Positions 12,201 to 23,093 of a stretch of 64,000 bases of DNA are shown one piece after another (the stretch's first letter is position 1; every line of letters begins with the position of its first letter). Source of the DNA: Moniliophthora roreri. Its lineage: Eukaryota; Basidiomycota; Agaricomycetes; Agaricales; Marasmiaceae. The notes below the pieces were generated by a model, which ran no database searches, was not told where the DNA came from, and was given only the letters and a program-made list of their open reading frames with translations. The stretch lies in the NCBI GenBank assembly GCA_001466705.2, contig LATX02000213.1, positions 186,001 to 250,000 of the forward strand, read 5' to 3'. Both the position numbers and the translations under genes were made by a program.

Positions 12201-13662
12201 CTATTCTGTCAAGTTAACCATTCCTATTAGTTTTCCAGGTATCCACGAAAACTTCTCGACTGCAATGGGGTCGTTGTTTTCTCTGTATCTCAAGGTTAAC
12301 ACCAAAACCCGAGTAGAGATGGTCAAAGGACATACATCTCTGGCTGGGCAAGATTATACAACTTCGCTATACTCATCGCCGCTTCATGCCTCACAACAAC
12401 TTTCCTATCGGCTACACGCGCTATGACGGCTTCAAGTTGTTTCATCGAGACGTGATGAGCGGCGGTTTCATAGTCCAGCTCGGAGTAGAGCTTGCACACA
12501 GCTGCGCGAACTTTTTCTTCCGGGTCGAGGAGTTTGACGTTTAATAAATCTAGAATCGCGAAATGTCAGGATCAGTGCCATTGCGAGAGAAAACGTGAAG
12601 AGCACGTACTTTCCAAGGCTTCTCTCATCTCCACCGACGTACTCGAATATAACCCTTTTGACGACTCGACAAATTTGAGTCTGACCACCGTGCTTTTATC
12701 ATTACCCCTCGATAACCACGCTTGCCATGTACTAGGAAAGTTTTTCCATAACTCTCCGCCGTTCTTGTCGCCAAACATGTCTCCTAACGCTTGTACGGCG
12801 AGGCCCCGTAAATGGGGACTAGACATCTGGAGTTCTTCTTCCAGTTGGGGTATGACGCTGTGTAAAAGCCCAGGACAAGACGCGTGCAGACGTTTGATGA
12901 GTTCGTGTGCGCTGCGTATATTCTTATCCTCTGCGGCTTCGGTTTCGTCTTGGGTGTGGGAGAGAAGGATTTCGCTAAAGTAGAGANGTGAAAGACTAGA
13001 AGAGAGAGTATGTCACACACCGCGTCCTTATCCATAAACTGCGCCAAAATCAAATCCAACAAGTTCTCTGGTATAGTCTGTGCTTCATCGATGATGGCAA
13101 CCAGGATATCCGCCATAAACAGTTCGATCTTCTTTGCGAAGTTGCTCCGAACGAGTGCAAAGAAGTCTTTAAAGATGTCCGTCATGACCTCGTCTGCATT
13201 CGGAAGGTCACAAACCAAAACGACACTCTTGACTGTCGAGAGCGATTCCAAGAGATGAAAATACTGATCATAATAAGCGGACTCAGGTCCAGATTTCATT
13301 CCCGTGGAAAGTTGTCGAAAGAAAAATTGAAAAATATCTCGGAGCTCGGGTTGTGTAAAAGGTGCGTCTGGCGCGTATAAACGCAGAATGTCGGCGAGAC
13401 AGCAGGCAGCGTAGGCTCTGACGCCGCGGTCTTTATGATGGAGAATATGATGGGTAATCAAGTCTTTCTTGACATTTGAAAGGGAGGTCACGTCGACGAG
13501 TTCTTGGTCCATTTCTGCGAGTTCGGTGTGGAGTGCTTTGAGTTTCTTGAGCACGGCATCAGTGGAGGAACCCTTTTGGACGAGCTTTTCGCGGAAGGAT
13601 AATCTTGTTTTGCCTGGTGAGGGTTGATGGCCCTCTGAGGCGCGTTGACGGGTGGAGGGCAT
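12201..13662 (-). pseudogene. PDS5: PDS5-like sister chromatid cohesion protein, truncated
   Basis: Exon 1 (13662-13021) encodes a basic N-terminus and the HEAT-like start typical of Pds5: KKLKALHTELAEMDQE, DRGVRAYAACCLADILRLYA, and IFQFFFRQL. An N at 12987 follows, and homology resumes with LYFSEILLSHTQ and AHELIKRLHASCPGLLHSVI. Later exons are 12986-12610, 12549-12336 and 12282-12201. They carry the conserved EEKVRAAVCKLYSEL, DRKVVVRHEAAM and ENNDPIAVEKFSWIPG segments. Pds5 binds cohesin and regulates sister chromatid cohesion; family members are usually well over 1000 residues. Here the protein ends at TAG 12201-12203 after roughly 470 residues, and no continuation is visible downstream. 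About 25-30 residues also appear missing at the N. The gene may be truncated by rearrangement or by a mis-join. Confidence 0.75.
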
Positions 13663-13911
13663 CGCCGGGGGGATGCGAGCTCGTTGTGGGAGGGGAGAGC
13701 ACGCGTTGTCACGCGACGTGACGATCCTTGGTGTGACTTTCTTTTGTACGCTCGGTTACGCCGCAACGCTCAAGATTTGACTCGCCTCATCCCGATTGTC
13801 ATTTTGCGAAGAAAAATAACGCAAATTAAACAAATTTTCATTGTGATACAGCAGGTCAGACTCATCAAATATTCATTCTACCGTCATTGCATTGAAAAGC
13901 ACGCAAAGTAC

Positions 13912-13975
13912 ATGTCTGGCGTTGCAAGCTCGACCCTCCTGCATTCCACCTACCCCGCTCTTATCACAGATATGT
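13912..13975 (+). CDS. possible first exon of an unidentified gene
   Basis: ATG at 13912 starts MSGVASSTLLHSTYPALITD, followed by a good donor (GTGAGT) at about 13974. It is head-to-head with the PDS5-like gene, 250 bp apart. No convincing second exon was found: the best acceptor near 14046 leads into a stop within a few codons, and an N lies at 14510. It could be the remnant of a gene broken by rearrangement, or chance. Confidence 0.2.
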
Positions 13976-15185
13976 GAGTACTGGGGAAATCACTTTTTCG
14001 AACCCAATTTTATGGTCACTGACCCGGTCAACTCATCACACGTAGAGCAACTCCTTGAGTAACTTATATTCCTTGATTGTTCCCACGTCCTTTGATTGTG
14101 ACAATAGACTTTGCTCTAAGTGGCCTCGACGACATTATGTCCAAGGACCCGAGTCTCTGAATCTAGGCGCTGGAGGGGTTCAACGAGAGGTCCTTGCACA
14201 TCCGGTCTTTACTCCCATTCAGGGAGCTAAATGAGCATCTAGAGGTCACCGTGATCCAGGGGCTACATGGTTCCATTGTCCCGACGACGATATTTGTTGT
14301 CTGCCCTTCTCTTATTTCCCTGGTCGTGAAACCTGACGGCTCTTTGACAGCGCATGCAGATTTACCTCGGTAACAGATAAAGAACCTTAAAGTGTGCGCT
14401 AGTAACGGTTGTGGGCTCTCTTTCTTGCTCAAGTGTCTCAACACCGAAGAGCACTCTCTGAGCCAGGTTGGCGGTGACAGTGATGACGACGACAGGTTAT
14501 GGCGGATCANCGAATTTGCGTTTCTCGTAGGCAGATGTGACACCTGCACCCTTGACGTGCGTTTCCCATTCGATGATTCCGAGACGGACTAGTCATTGGC
14601 CTTCAATCAGGGTGACTCGAGAGCTTCCAATATCATGCTTGCCAAGGACGGCTCACTTGGCTTATAGACTGGGGATGCGTCTGTGAAACTACAGTGATGA
14701 CTGTTGTTGATGAGCTGTGAGCTGCCATAGATGGTTCATCGTTGGCGAGGTTCAAAAGTCACAAAAGTCACAGTGGAGAGCATGGGTCTTTGTTCGAGGC
14801 GAATAGTATAAGTTCTGGGGACATTCGGATGGATGTAACTATATTGGATTTATGACTGAAACTACCTTTGAAAGCCAGACAAGGAACTTCCATCGCCCCT
14901 CTCTTCAACCCCAGCCTGTGGAACTCTGAAAGAGTAGAATCAACATCTCACAAGTGGCGGCCACATGCCTCATTATGACACGTATTCCTTGTATCCTGGC
15001 TTCACAACCTTTGTTCAGGTCCTTGGCGAAGGACTGATTTCTTGTCAACGTCTGTCAGAGGCGAAACGAGGAGGAACACATGGTGGACCCACAGACATCA
15101 GCAAAATCCAGAGACTGGTATAGCGGGTTAGCAGGGGAAATGACGCCCGATACGCGTTGCCTATGAGTCCGTTAGTATTGTAACC
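13976..15185. other. gene-free region with a contig-join N
   Basis: Only short frames without motifs are present on either strand. An isolated N occurs at 14510. Nothing else was recognised. Confidence 0.45.
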
Positions 15186-15189
15186 ACGT

Positions 15190-15430
15190 ATATAATACCC
15201 CGTTACCGTACATTGAGAATACAACGTGTGTTATAACCCCCATGACTGTGAATGGGGGTTATAACCGTGGATATAACTCTGGTCATAACCCAGTTATAAC
15301 CCCTCATGATGGCAACGGAAGGTTATAACGCTGGGTGTAACCAGAGTTGTAAACAGGGTTATAACCCCTCGTAACCGTAATGATGGGTTATATCCCTCTA
15401 TTACAGTCAGAGGGCATTATAACACCAAAA
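15190..15430. repeat. cluster of degenerate GGTTATAACC palindromes
   Basis: The segment contains about ten variants of a palindromic core GTTATAAC, often extended to GGGTTATAACCC, spaced 10-40 bp apart. Related clusters occur at 35720-36080, 56110-56330 and 57655-57910. No coding potential. It resembles an AT-core palindromic satellite or the interior of a non-autonomous element. Confidence 0.55.
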
Positions 15431-15623
15431 TCTCATTACAAGGCCTCAGGACAGTTGCTTCAGAATATAACAAGATATATATGATACAACTAATTTTTTA
15501 GAATACAGCTACTTTTGTAGAGTACGGCTAATTTTGTAGAATACAAACAGTTTTAGCTAATAGCGATTCGATAACAAAAAAGCGTACAAAGTGACAAGAA
15601 AACAGCAAAAACAATACAGTAAA

Positions 15624-16440
15624 CTATGACCTATTCTCCACCCTCCCATTCACCTTGTGAATCAAAGGGTTAATTATCGTCTCCCAAGCATCCGGGCTAG
15701 GGAGACGAAAAATTTCTTGATGTTTTTTCCTGCCTACAAATTATCAGTACGCGAATCGAAGGCGGAGAAAAAAACTTACAATCAGGGCAACGTTTAACGA
15801 CTCTCTCGTACCCGCGAGACATCAATGCGAGGTGAACCAAGCACTCTAGGGTTCATTTTCAAAACAAAGAAAACACAAAAAAAACTCACCGACGCGATGC
15901 GAATGATTGACATCGACCCTGTCATACCAGATGTGCAGCTTGCTCGGGCACTGTCGGTCCCACTCAGTCTTCCTCTCTTCCAGTGGCTGGCTTGTTCTTC
16001 CGACTTTGAAAAGGAATTCTAATTCCTCGTCGTCCACAATACGAAAAGCGTAAATCTTGCCATGTCTATCGAAGTAGCTGAAGGCTTTGAAGAACATCAA
16101 TTTGAATTTGTCAGCGGAAGATGCGATCTACAAGCCATCAGCTAAAAAAACGATCAGAAAAGTCAAAGGACTTACCCAGGATGTTATAGGAGAAGACATC
16201 TCGAAGATCTGTTGGATAACGACCGAGATTGAGTGCGTAGAGTGGAAGAGTCGTCATGGTGTAAAGGAAAGGGCAGGCAAAGGGCAGGCAGCACATTTTC
16301 AGGTACCACAAACGATACCAAATGAACCTGTGCAGCCCCCAACGACACATTTAACGCGTTCAGAAAGTCGGTATAGGGGTTTTCTGGGGCGTAGAATATG
16401 AATTTGGCATCCTCGAGGTATGTTGTGTTGGTCAGTTTGT
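15624..16440 (-). CDS. T5orf172 (MUG113-like, GIY-YIG-related) protein
   Basis: Minus-strand exons can be chained with good splice sites. The first recognised exon carries FYAPENPYTDFLNALN (about 16420-16330). A central exon ending near 15885 carries KIYAFRIVDDEELEFLFKVG, RTSQPLEERKTEWDRQC and PSKLHIWYD. Phase-1 introns lead to ECLVHLALMSRGYERVVKRC and then CRKKHQEIFRLPSPDAWETI, with stop TAG at 15626-15624. The KVGRT...EW..QC core and the C-terminal C...C...H.EIF motif match the T5orf172/MUG113 domain, a GIY-YIG-related fold expanded in mushrooms. Its cellular role there is unknown. The extreme N-terminus is not visible and may be missing; a partial copy lies at 16835-16990. It could be a decaying member of a multi-copy family. 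Confidence 0.6.
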
Positions 16441-16611
16441 GATCGCGTAGACTTTACTGTCTAAATGCTGATTCCGCAGGCGATCTTGGGTGCTTGTGGG
16501 TGCTTATGAGTGCTTATTGTTGGGAATGACGAAAAAGTTATTCCAGGTAATAAGCACCCATATTATTGGCATTTATTATCCGAAAAAATCACTTTGGACT
16601 GCAGAGGTGAG
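16303..16611. repeat. direct repeat, copy 1 (with 16835-17163)
   Basis: About 310 bp that includes the upstream exon of the T5orf172 gene and the flanking TGCTTATGAGTGCTTATTGT... segment. It recurs with substitutions and short indels at 16835-17163. A single N at 16834 marks the start of the second copy. Confidence 0.65.
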
Positions 16612-16834
16612 AGCAGTCCATGTAGGAATAATGTAATTCTCCCCAGCAATGCAACCCCGACACGTTATAAAGCGCACCCTACCAACCGCACGTCATGACC
16701 GCATTCGGTATTCGGTACCTTTATTATTCCCACCAGTATCCTTTATCATTCCCTCTTCGTAGCATTATTATTCTGCTTCCATCCCTCCCATTCCTTGACC
16801 ATATTTATTAATCTACAACACACTGCTGAATTGN

Positions 16835-17163
16835 GTACCACAAATGATACCAAATGAACCTACGCAGCCCCCAACGACGCATTCAACGCGTTCACAAAGC
16901 AAAGAAAATTCGGTCTAGGGGTTTTCTGGGGCGTAGATCACGAATTTGGTGTCATCGGGGTATGTCGTGTAGATCGATTTTGTGATCGCGCATGTTCTGG
17001 CGTATAACTTTCATTTGCTTGATCGCTCTTGAGTGCTTGTGGGCGCTTATGGGCGCTTAACGTCGGGAATGACTAAAAAGTTATTTCGGATAATAAGCAC
17101 CCATATTATTGGCGTTTATTATCTGATAACGACGAAAAAATCATTTGGGACCGCAGAGGTGAG
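16835..17163. repeat. direct repeat, copy 2, with a dead T5orf172 exon
   Basis: Diverged duplicate of 16303-16611. On the minus strand it still encodes TKFVIYAPENP, but a TAG follows at once where copy 1 has a Tyr codon, and an indel shifts the frame. This copy is therefore a pseudogene fragment. The N at 16834 suggests the join between copies is not contiguous sequence. Confidence 0.6.
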
Positions 17164-17252
17164 CGTTTATGGGCGCTTATTGTCGGGAATAGTCATCTCG
17201 ATGGGAAAAAATAATTTAAGGTCATTTAGGACTATGAAAATGCTAGACTGCA

Positions 17253-17323
17253 TATGAGTGATTATATTACCAAATATAAAGTCAATAATTACTGTTTGGT
17301 TCTCATAGTTTAAGGCCATTCCT
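17253..17323. repeat. 71-bp perfect direct repeat, copy 1
   Basis: The 71 bp starting TATGAGTGATTATATTACC and ending TTTAAGGCCATTCCT are identical to 17443-17513, offset 190 bp. It lies just beyond the 3' end of the Plavaka-type transposase gene and may be part of that element's terminal region. Confidence 0.75.
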
Positions 17324-17442
17324 GCCTCTGCTATCGCTTTTGTGTTCGCCAAAAGTGTGATGCCTAGGAGCCCTCACGACGAGATCGACTGGTCTCAACA
17401 TCCCTTCCAGGCTCTGGGGCCCGATGACGCGCGTGGTCCTTG

Positions 17443-17513
17443 TATGAGTGATTATATTACCAAATATAAAGTCAATAATTACTGTTTGGTTCTCATAGTT
17501 TAAGGCCATTCCT
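17443..17513. repeat. 71-bp perfect direct repeat, copy 2
   Basis: Identical to 17253-17323. The 119 bp between the copies has a different, GC-richer composition, as if host-like sequence had been captured between two repeat copies. A further AAGGTCATTT motif follows both this copy and the segment before copy 1. Confidence 0.75.
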
Positions 17514-17597
17514 TTTAAGGTCATTTCAGACCATTCTTGGAGAGACACACAGGAATACAAGTGATACAATGCAAATACCATTGAATAGACTACAGAA

Positions 17598-20500
17598 TTA
17601 CAACTCTCCATGTGGTAAGGTCATGTTAACACCGATGGGATCACCATTCTCATCAAATTCATCATCATCAGAACTATTTCCTTCACTTTCGTCTTGATCA
17701 TCTGATTCGTCGTTGCTTGAATCAGATTCAGAGTCCAAATCATCCTTGTATAGCTCCATGTTGTCATCTGGTTCATCTTCTACTACTGGACTTTGAGGTG
17801 CTGAATCCATCTCCTCGCCATCCAAGTCGTATTCTAAGAGAACCTGGCTGTCAAGGCCTGCATCCTTCTCGAACTTGTTCAGGTATCCGGAGAGTTCCTT
17901 ATGGCTGATGCCACCTGCTTGGAATCACATGAACATGTCACGGTCAACAAACCTGAGTAATCCTTTAATATCTGAAACAGGTAATGGACTCTGTAACTTA
18001 CATATTGACGTAATAGTATGCCCAATCGTCCTGTTCTCGCTCTCTTTCTCTATTCTCGTTGAGCACCTCCATTTGACGGGCAGCCGAGTTTGGGGGCAGA
18101 GTGTCTTCTATTTCGTCCTTTCCCAGATTGAAGCAGGGTAAGAGGTGTACACTCCACAAAACCTCTCTTGGATCGATGAAACCAAATGCATCTGGATGAT
18201 GCGCCAGGAGAAAATGAACTCGATGTAGTCGTTTGGCTTTGAGACCTCCCGAGTAGCTCATATCAAGATCGTACCAATGTACCCAGAGGAATTGAAAGTG
18301 CAACTCTTTCCTTTTACGATGGGATTTGATATCACCTCGTCGAACAGCCGTGGCATGATAGATTCCAACCACACGACCATAGCAGTATGGGTGCTCTTCT
18401 GTATCCTTGGCCTCTACATTAAGAGTCATGATGTTGGCATGGGTCTGAGGGTTAATTGAATCCCGCTCTCGTTGAAGATCATAGGTGGGATAATTGATTC
18501 TCAGACGCTTGTGCTGGTAAATCCTGTTGTTCTTGAACGTCAACTTGTGCTGATCTCCATCAGTGTATTCCTCCTTTGCTTCATCTCCGAGCATGAGATT
18601 GAGAGCATAGTCTTTCAATGTATCAACGAAATTCTAGTAAACGAGTTAGAGGTACACAAATATGAAGTCTGATACCAAACTTACCAAGAGCGCAGGATCA
18701 TTTTTATTATAGAAATCAGACACATGGATGCCATAGTCTGTCCGATTTGACATTTGAAAACACTGATCTGGGCTCGACGGTAGCATGGGCTCCCTCTTGG
18801 TAACACCAAGAGCCCTATGAGGACCTTGCTTGTCTTTGTTAATCTTTTGATTGATCTTGGTCATCTCACGAGCTCTCTGTTCGTTTTGAGCCATTTGTGA
18901 TTCAAATTGGTTCTTGTTCGTTTGAGTGTACTTTTTCTTTGAAAACTTGTGCTCGACCTCAACCTGTATAAGAATTATTCATGCTTCAATTTAAAAATGG
19001 ATAACACGAATGTTCAAAGTAGAATAACTATCTGTAGTGCCATATTCCTTGATTGAATCTGCGTAGTCTCCCAGGAAGTGGAGTTTCGCAGTCGAGAGAT
19101 TAAACTGACGAGGTTGCGAGCCCAGACTCTTCTTGGATTTCTCGGCCACAGTAGCAATGGCTGCTGTTTCTTCAGCAGTCTTTCCACTACTTGACTGAGA
19201 TGCCTTTTTTGTGGCTTGACAACCATGTTGATTCACTTCTTTTGCCAGCTCCTTGGTCGGAATGTTCTTGGTAGTGCGAGCAAAAAGGCGAAGGCTTCGT
19301 CCAAGTGACGCAGTCACTTCTTTCAAGGAGATGAAGTCATCATGAAGTCGCAGTTTTGCCAACACATGCCAGTGACACAAGTCAAAGATCAAATCGAGGA
19401 TGATTCTGTCCAGCAATTGTGGTTCGACGAGGCCCTCAAAGCATGCCATGGCACACTGTGTCAAAGTCAGTTCCATCGCTTTGAGAAATAGACATAAATG
19501 AATATATACCTGAAGAATATCCTCAAAGTCTCGGGTGGCCAACTTCTTAATCTGAGAGATGTTGTTGTCAAATCGTCTGATAGTAGATCTACCAAAGGTA
19601 GGTGTTTGTCTATAGCTGTTCTCATTTCAGTACTGCACTAAATGAGACAATAGTACACTTACCGATTGTCCAAAATAGTGTCACACATAAAATGCACCAA
19701 AATTCTGATCAAGTGCATGAGGACAGCTTTCCACACCCTGAGCTCGAACTCGTGAAGCAAGTCGACGACAAGAAGCAAAAAAACGTCAAAGCTGTACTTG
19801 AACAGTTGCTCAGAGAACATGTTCTGTCAAGGCTATGAGAGATGTTACGATGAGGATGATTAACAACTCACTCTGTTTGGCGTCAATGACTGATGATCAA
19901 GTAATCTCTTGACAGCTGTGCTTTCCACACTGAGTCCACTCTCAAAAATGTACTTTCTTGACCTGTTTACCGTGAACAGGAGATCTTTGGTGACTTTCCT
20001 TAGCTTGTTGATACGATGATCCATGTCCTGCTTGGTGCCCAACAGTCCAACAAGTGCCTTTTCTATCAGACAGCGAACACACAAGCATTTTCCAAGGTGT
20101 TTCATGCAAACCATATTGACTCTGGGATGTTTTGCATCAGAAATGAACTTGAGACAAAACTGAGAACTTACTTTTCAGGATAATCTCCCGAATGACAAAA
20201 TAATGTCAACAAACCAAGATGCTCCTCCATATCTGCACATTCGAGCATTAATCCATTCATGAAGGCTTCCACAAATTCCTCATCAAGAAGTTCACCCCAC
20301 GCCTTTTGGATAACTTCACGATTGAGAAAACGTTGTGTCTCCTCCAACGGTGCTTGACCATAATGTGCACGATAAACGTCCTTGATCAAATCTGGCAGCT
20401 ATAAGGGAATAAGCATCATATCATCAATGTAATGGAAGAAGGGATACTCACATGAGGAAGATACCTAGATGAGAGAAAGTATGAGCGGTCGGCATTCCAC

Positions 20501-21489
20501 GAGGATACTTGGACAGATTTCCAGGAACAATGTAAATAGGCCACAGAGAGGCTGTGCCAAAATTCGTGAGATGAGTAGCATCAGAGCTGAACATAAGCCA
20601 TATAAACAGCAGCTCGAGACCCTTGGAGTTGACTTGCTTCTCACGGCTTATCCTCATTGCTCGATTGGAGGTATAGACTTTCCTGTAAACTCGCATTGGC
20701 TGAGAAGACTCAGTCTTCTGCACGAACAGCTTGTGAGGTTTGACGTGGTACTGGAAGAAGATTTCGTCTTTAACCAGTTCACGGATGAGAGGCATGAGCT
20801 TTCTGTGCCAGAACGGAACTTTGAGCTGTGGCACATCATCCTCAGAAGCATACTTGTGATTGGGACAGGGCATTGGTATAGACAATTCTGTCTTATGCCA
20901 CACATCACTCGATTCGAAGGGAAGTGTGCTTTTGGCAGTTGCACGCTCTGCCAAATGTCTGTCAAGACGCCTCAAATCCCTTTCGGTGTTGAAATTGTCA
21001 AGATCTGACTTTTCAAATTCGGGCTGAAGGAAGACGTCCTTGACGAGTTTGGTAGCAACCGACGCAGGAATGGATTTCTCATTGTATAAGAAATGGATGA
21101 GATGGAAAGTTGTGATGTTTGGGAAAGGTGCATAAGACAAAGGATCAGTCACAGATGGTTCTACTGGGGCTTCGGCATCAGAAGTTATCCAGATTCCACC
21201 CATCGCAGCAGCCAACCAATCCTCTTCAGTGGAAGAGCAGCTCTCCTTGGAAGTACTGTCGTTCATGATATCCCCAGCTGTTCTGGATAGCATGAAGGTG
21301 GGGCATTGTTGTAAATGCGGAATAGTCCCCATTCGTTTGGTGTAGACTTGAAATATATGTGATGTGGAGAGGGATCAGGTTCTGCAGGTTCTTGAATACC
21401 TGTCATATCCACCTCTGGAATGTCTGGATTCTCGTACATCTCAGCATCTGGAATTGCTGGAAGTTTCGGAGAAACCATGTGACTTGGAG
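17598..21489 (-). CDS. Plavaka-type DNA transposase, main body (5' end cut at N)
   Basis: Minus-strand multi-exon gene running from the N at 21490 to TAG at 17598. Recognisable blocks in order: the Pro/Glu-rich linker ([24 protein letters not shown]), FHLIHFLYNEKSIP, SDVWHKTELSIPMPCPNHKY, FFQYHVKPHKLF, SSDATHLTNFGTASLWPIYI (a hallmark Plavaka block), LPDLIKDVYRAHYG, MKHLGKCLCVRCLI, FEGLVEPQLLDRIILDL, WHVLAKLRLHDDF, STAKLHFLGDYADSIKEYGT, and a C-terminal LHRVHFLLAHHPDAFGFIDP followed by an acidic tail. Plavaka transposases catalyse cut-and-paste movement in basidiomycete genomes. Exon ends are approximate; at least eight exons. A frame change near 21296 may be a small indel. The C2H2 zinc-finger N-terminus expected upstream is found only in the partial copies at 22256-22391 and 24560-24740. 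Confidence 0.7.
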
Positions 21490-21490
21490 N

Positions 21491-22391
21491 AGTCCGAATC
21501 ATCCTTGCATAGCTCCACATCGTCATCTGGTTCATCTTCTACTACTGGACTTTGAGGTGCTGAATCCATCTCCTCGCCATCCAAGTCGTATCCTGAGAGA
21601 ATCTGGCTGTCAAGGCCTGCATTCTTCTCAAACTTGTTCAGGTATCCAGAGAGTTCCTTATGGCCGATGCCACCTGCTCGGAATTGCATAAACATGTCAC
21701 GGTCAACGAACCTGAGTAACCCTTTAATATCTGAAACAGGTAATATTCATTTGGTGTAGGCTTGAAATATATGTGATGTGGAGAGGGATCAGGTTCTGCA
21801 GGTTCTTGAATACCTGTCATATCCATCTCTGGAATGTCTGGATTCTCGTACATCTCAGCATCTGGAATCGCTGGAAGTTCTGGAGAAACCATGCAACTTG
21901 GAGCAATGGACTTGGGCTTCCGTACTCCTTTCACAAACACAGAAGGAGAGTGAGGATCATAATCATTAAAAAGAACATTCTTCCGACAAATGCATCAAGA
22001 CTTTGCCCACATTCCTAGCTCTGGCTCTGGTATTGGTTCTGGTTCTGGTTCTGGTTCTGGTATGGGATTGGGTTTGGGATTGGGTTTGGGTTTGAGTTTG
22101 GGTTTGGGTTTGGGTTTGGGTTTGGGTAGTGATTCAAGTTCATGTTCAAGTAGTGGTGATAGATCTGGCACTAGGAGTGGGGGTGGTACTCTGCGCTAAT
22201 TGTTGTCATTAGTGTGGTACCGCATTGAAACTGGCATCAGAACTCACTCATGCAGGAATGAATTCCCTCATACGATCGCTAAACTCTGAAGATCCCTGCA
22301 TCCTTTCCAGACATGTCTTTTCATGAACTCGAAGGCCATTAGATTTATTGAAAGATTTTGTGCAAAAACTGCATTGATAATTCTTCGGCAT
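21491..22391 (-). pseudogene. Plavaka-type transposase, internal-deletion copy A
   Basis: Reading on the minus strand, ATG at 22391 starts MPKNYQCSFCTKSFNKSNGL, a C2H2 zinc finger (C-x2-C...H-x4-C variant). An intron (about 22247-22200) leads to a Pro-Lys/Pro-Glu repeat encoded by 22014-22128 and then the [13 protein letters not shown] linker. Near 21745 the sequence jumps straight from the linker exon (FKPTPNEYYLF) into the last exon (ILKGYSGSL... to EDEPDDDVELC). All catalytic exons are absent. A TGA at 22250-22248 replaces the CGA present in copy B. The left end is cut by the N at 21490. This is a non-autonomous derivative. Confidence 0.7.
22014..22128. repeat. G-rich hexamer repeat (GGTTCT)n/(GGGTTT)n
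   Basis: Tandem hexamers on the plus strand; on the minus strand they encode alternating Pro-Glu then Pro-Lys dipeptides inside the transposase N-terminal region. The plus strand (GGGTTT)n tract has G-quadruplex potential. It is not a telomere repeat. Confidence 0.8.
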
Positions 22392-22790
22392 TTGAAAGAG
22401 TGGATACTAGAAAAATGGTTATAAACGATAATCAGATATGCAGCACTAGCAATCACTCATGAGTAAAGATCGTATAACGTTCTATGGTATGTCCATATAA
22501 TGGGGTATAACTGTATAACGTGGTAGTAGTCGTCCACTGGTGTAAATGGCGGTCAGCATCACGTATGATAGCACATAATTATAGTCAATATTATTTTTTT
22601 TAATGTAGCCTTTGACCACTTTCTTACAAGATTGAACATCATTGAAAATCATTTTATTATCTATACTATTTCTACTGTACTTGGGCACAATGAAAACTTA
22701 CCATTGTTGTCGATTGTGGAGGTAGCAAGCAAGAAGGAAAAATGATTCAAACTCCGACATGAGCGTATGATAGCCTGAGTAATGTTGAGC

Positions 22791-22814
22791 TGGTCAACTC
22801 ACGTGAGTTGACCA
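22791..22814. promoter_or_regulatory. 24-bp perfect palindrome in a divergent promoter
   Basis: Twelve bases TGGTCAACTCAC are followed directly by their exact reverse complement, giving a CACGTG E-box centre. It lies in the 702-bp spacer between the transposase ATG (22391, minus) and the NGN-gene ATG (23094, plus). The equivalent site in the second unit at about 25107-25130 keeps the shape with two mismatches and a CATGTG centre. It could bind a bHLH-type dimer or the element's own protein. Confidence 0.55.
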
Positions 22815-23093
22815 CCTCAAGATTATTCAGACCAATACTGCTGTGCACATGGGACTTAACATTTTTTTTGCTTTTTCCACAACCACCATCATCAACGCAG
22901 GTGCTGAGCTCCTTCCCTTGCTGCCGCCTCCAGTAAGTATTTTTTTAAAACCTAGATTACCATAGAATAGAAGTTGAATACATTATTATATACCCTGAGC
23001 ATTGAAAAGACCAAAAAATTGAATTTGAGAAATTTTCTCTTGGATGAAAAAAACAGGGAAAATGCATGCTGAAAGACATTTTTCGTAGGCAAT

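Noticed and set aside
22066..22128. (TTTGGG)n tract as a possible interstitial telomere
   Set aside because: Fungal telomeres are normally TTAGGG; here the hexamer grades into GGTTCT and encodes a dipeptide repeat in the transposase.
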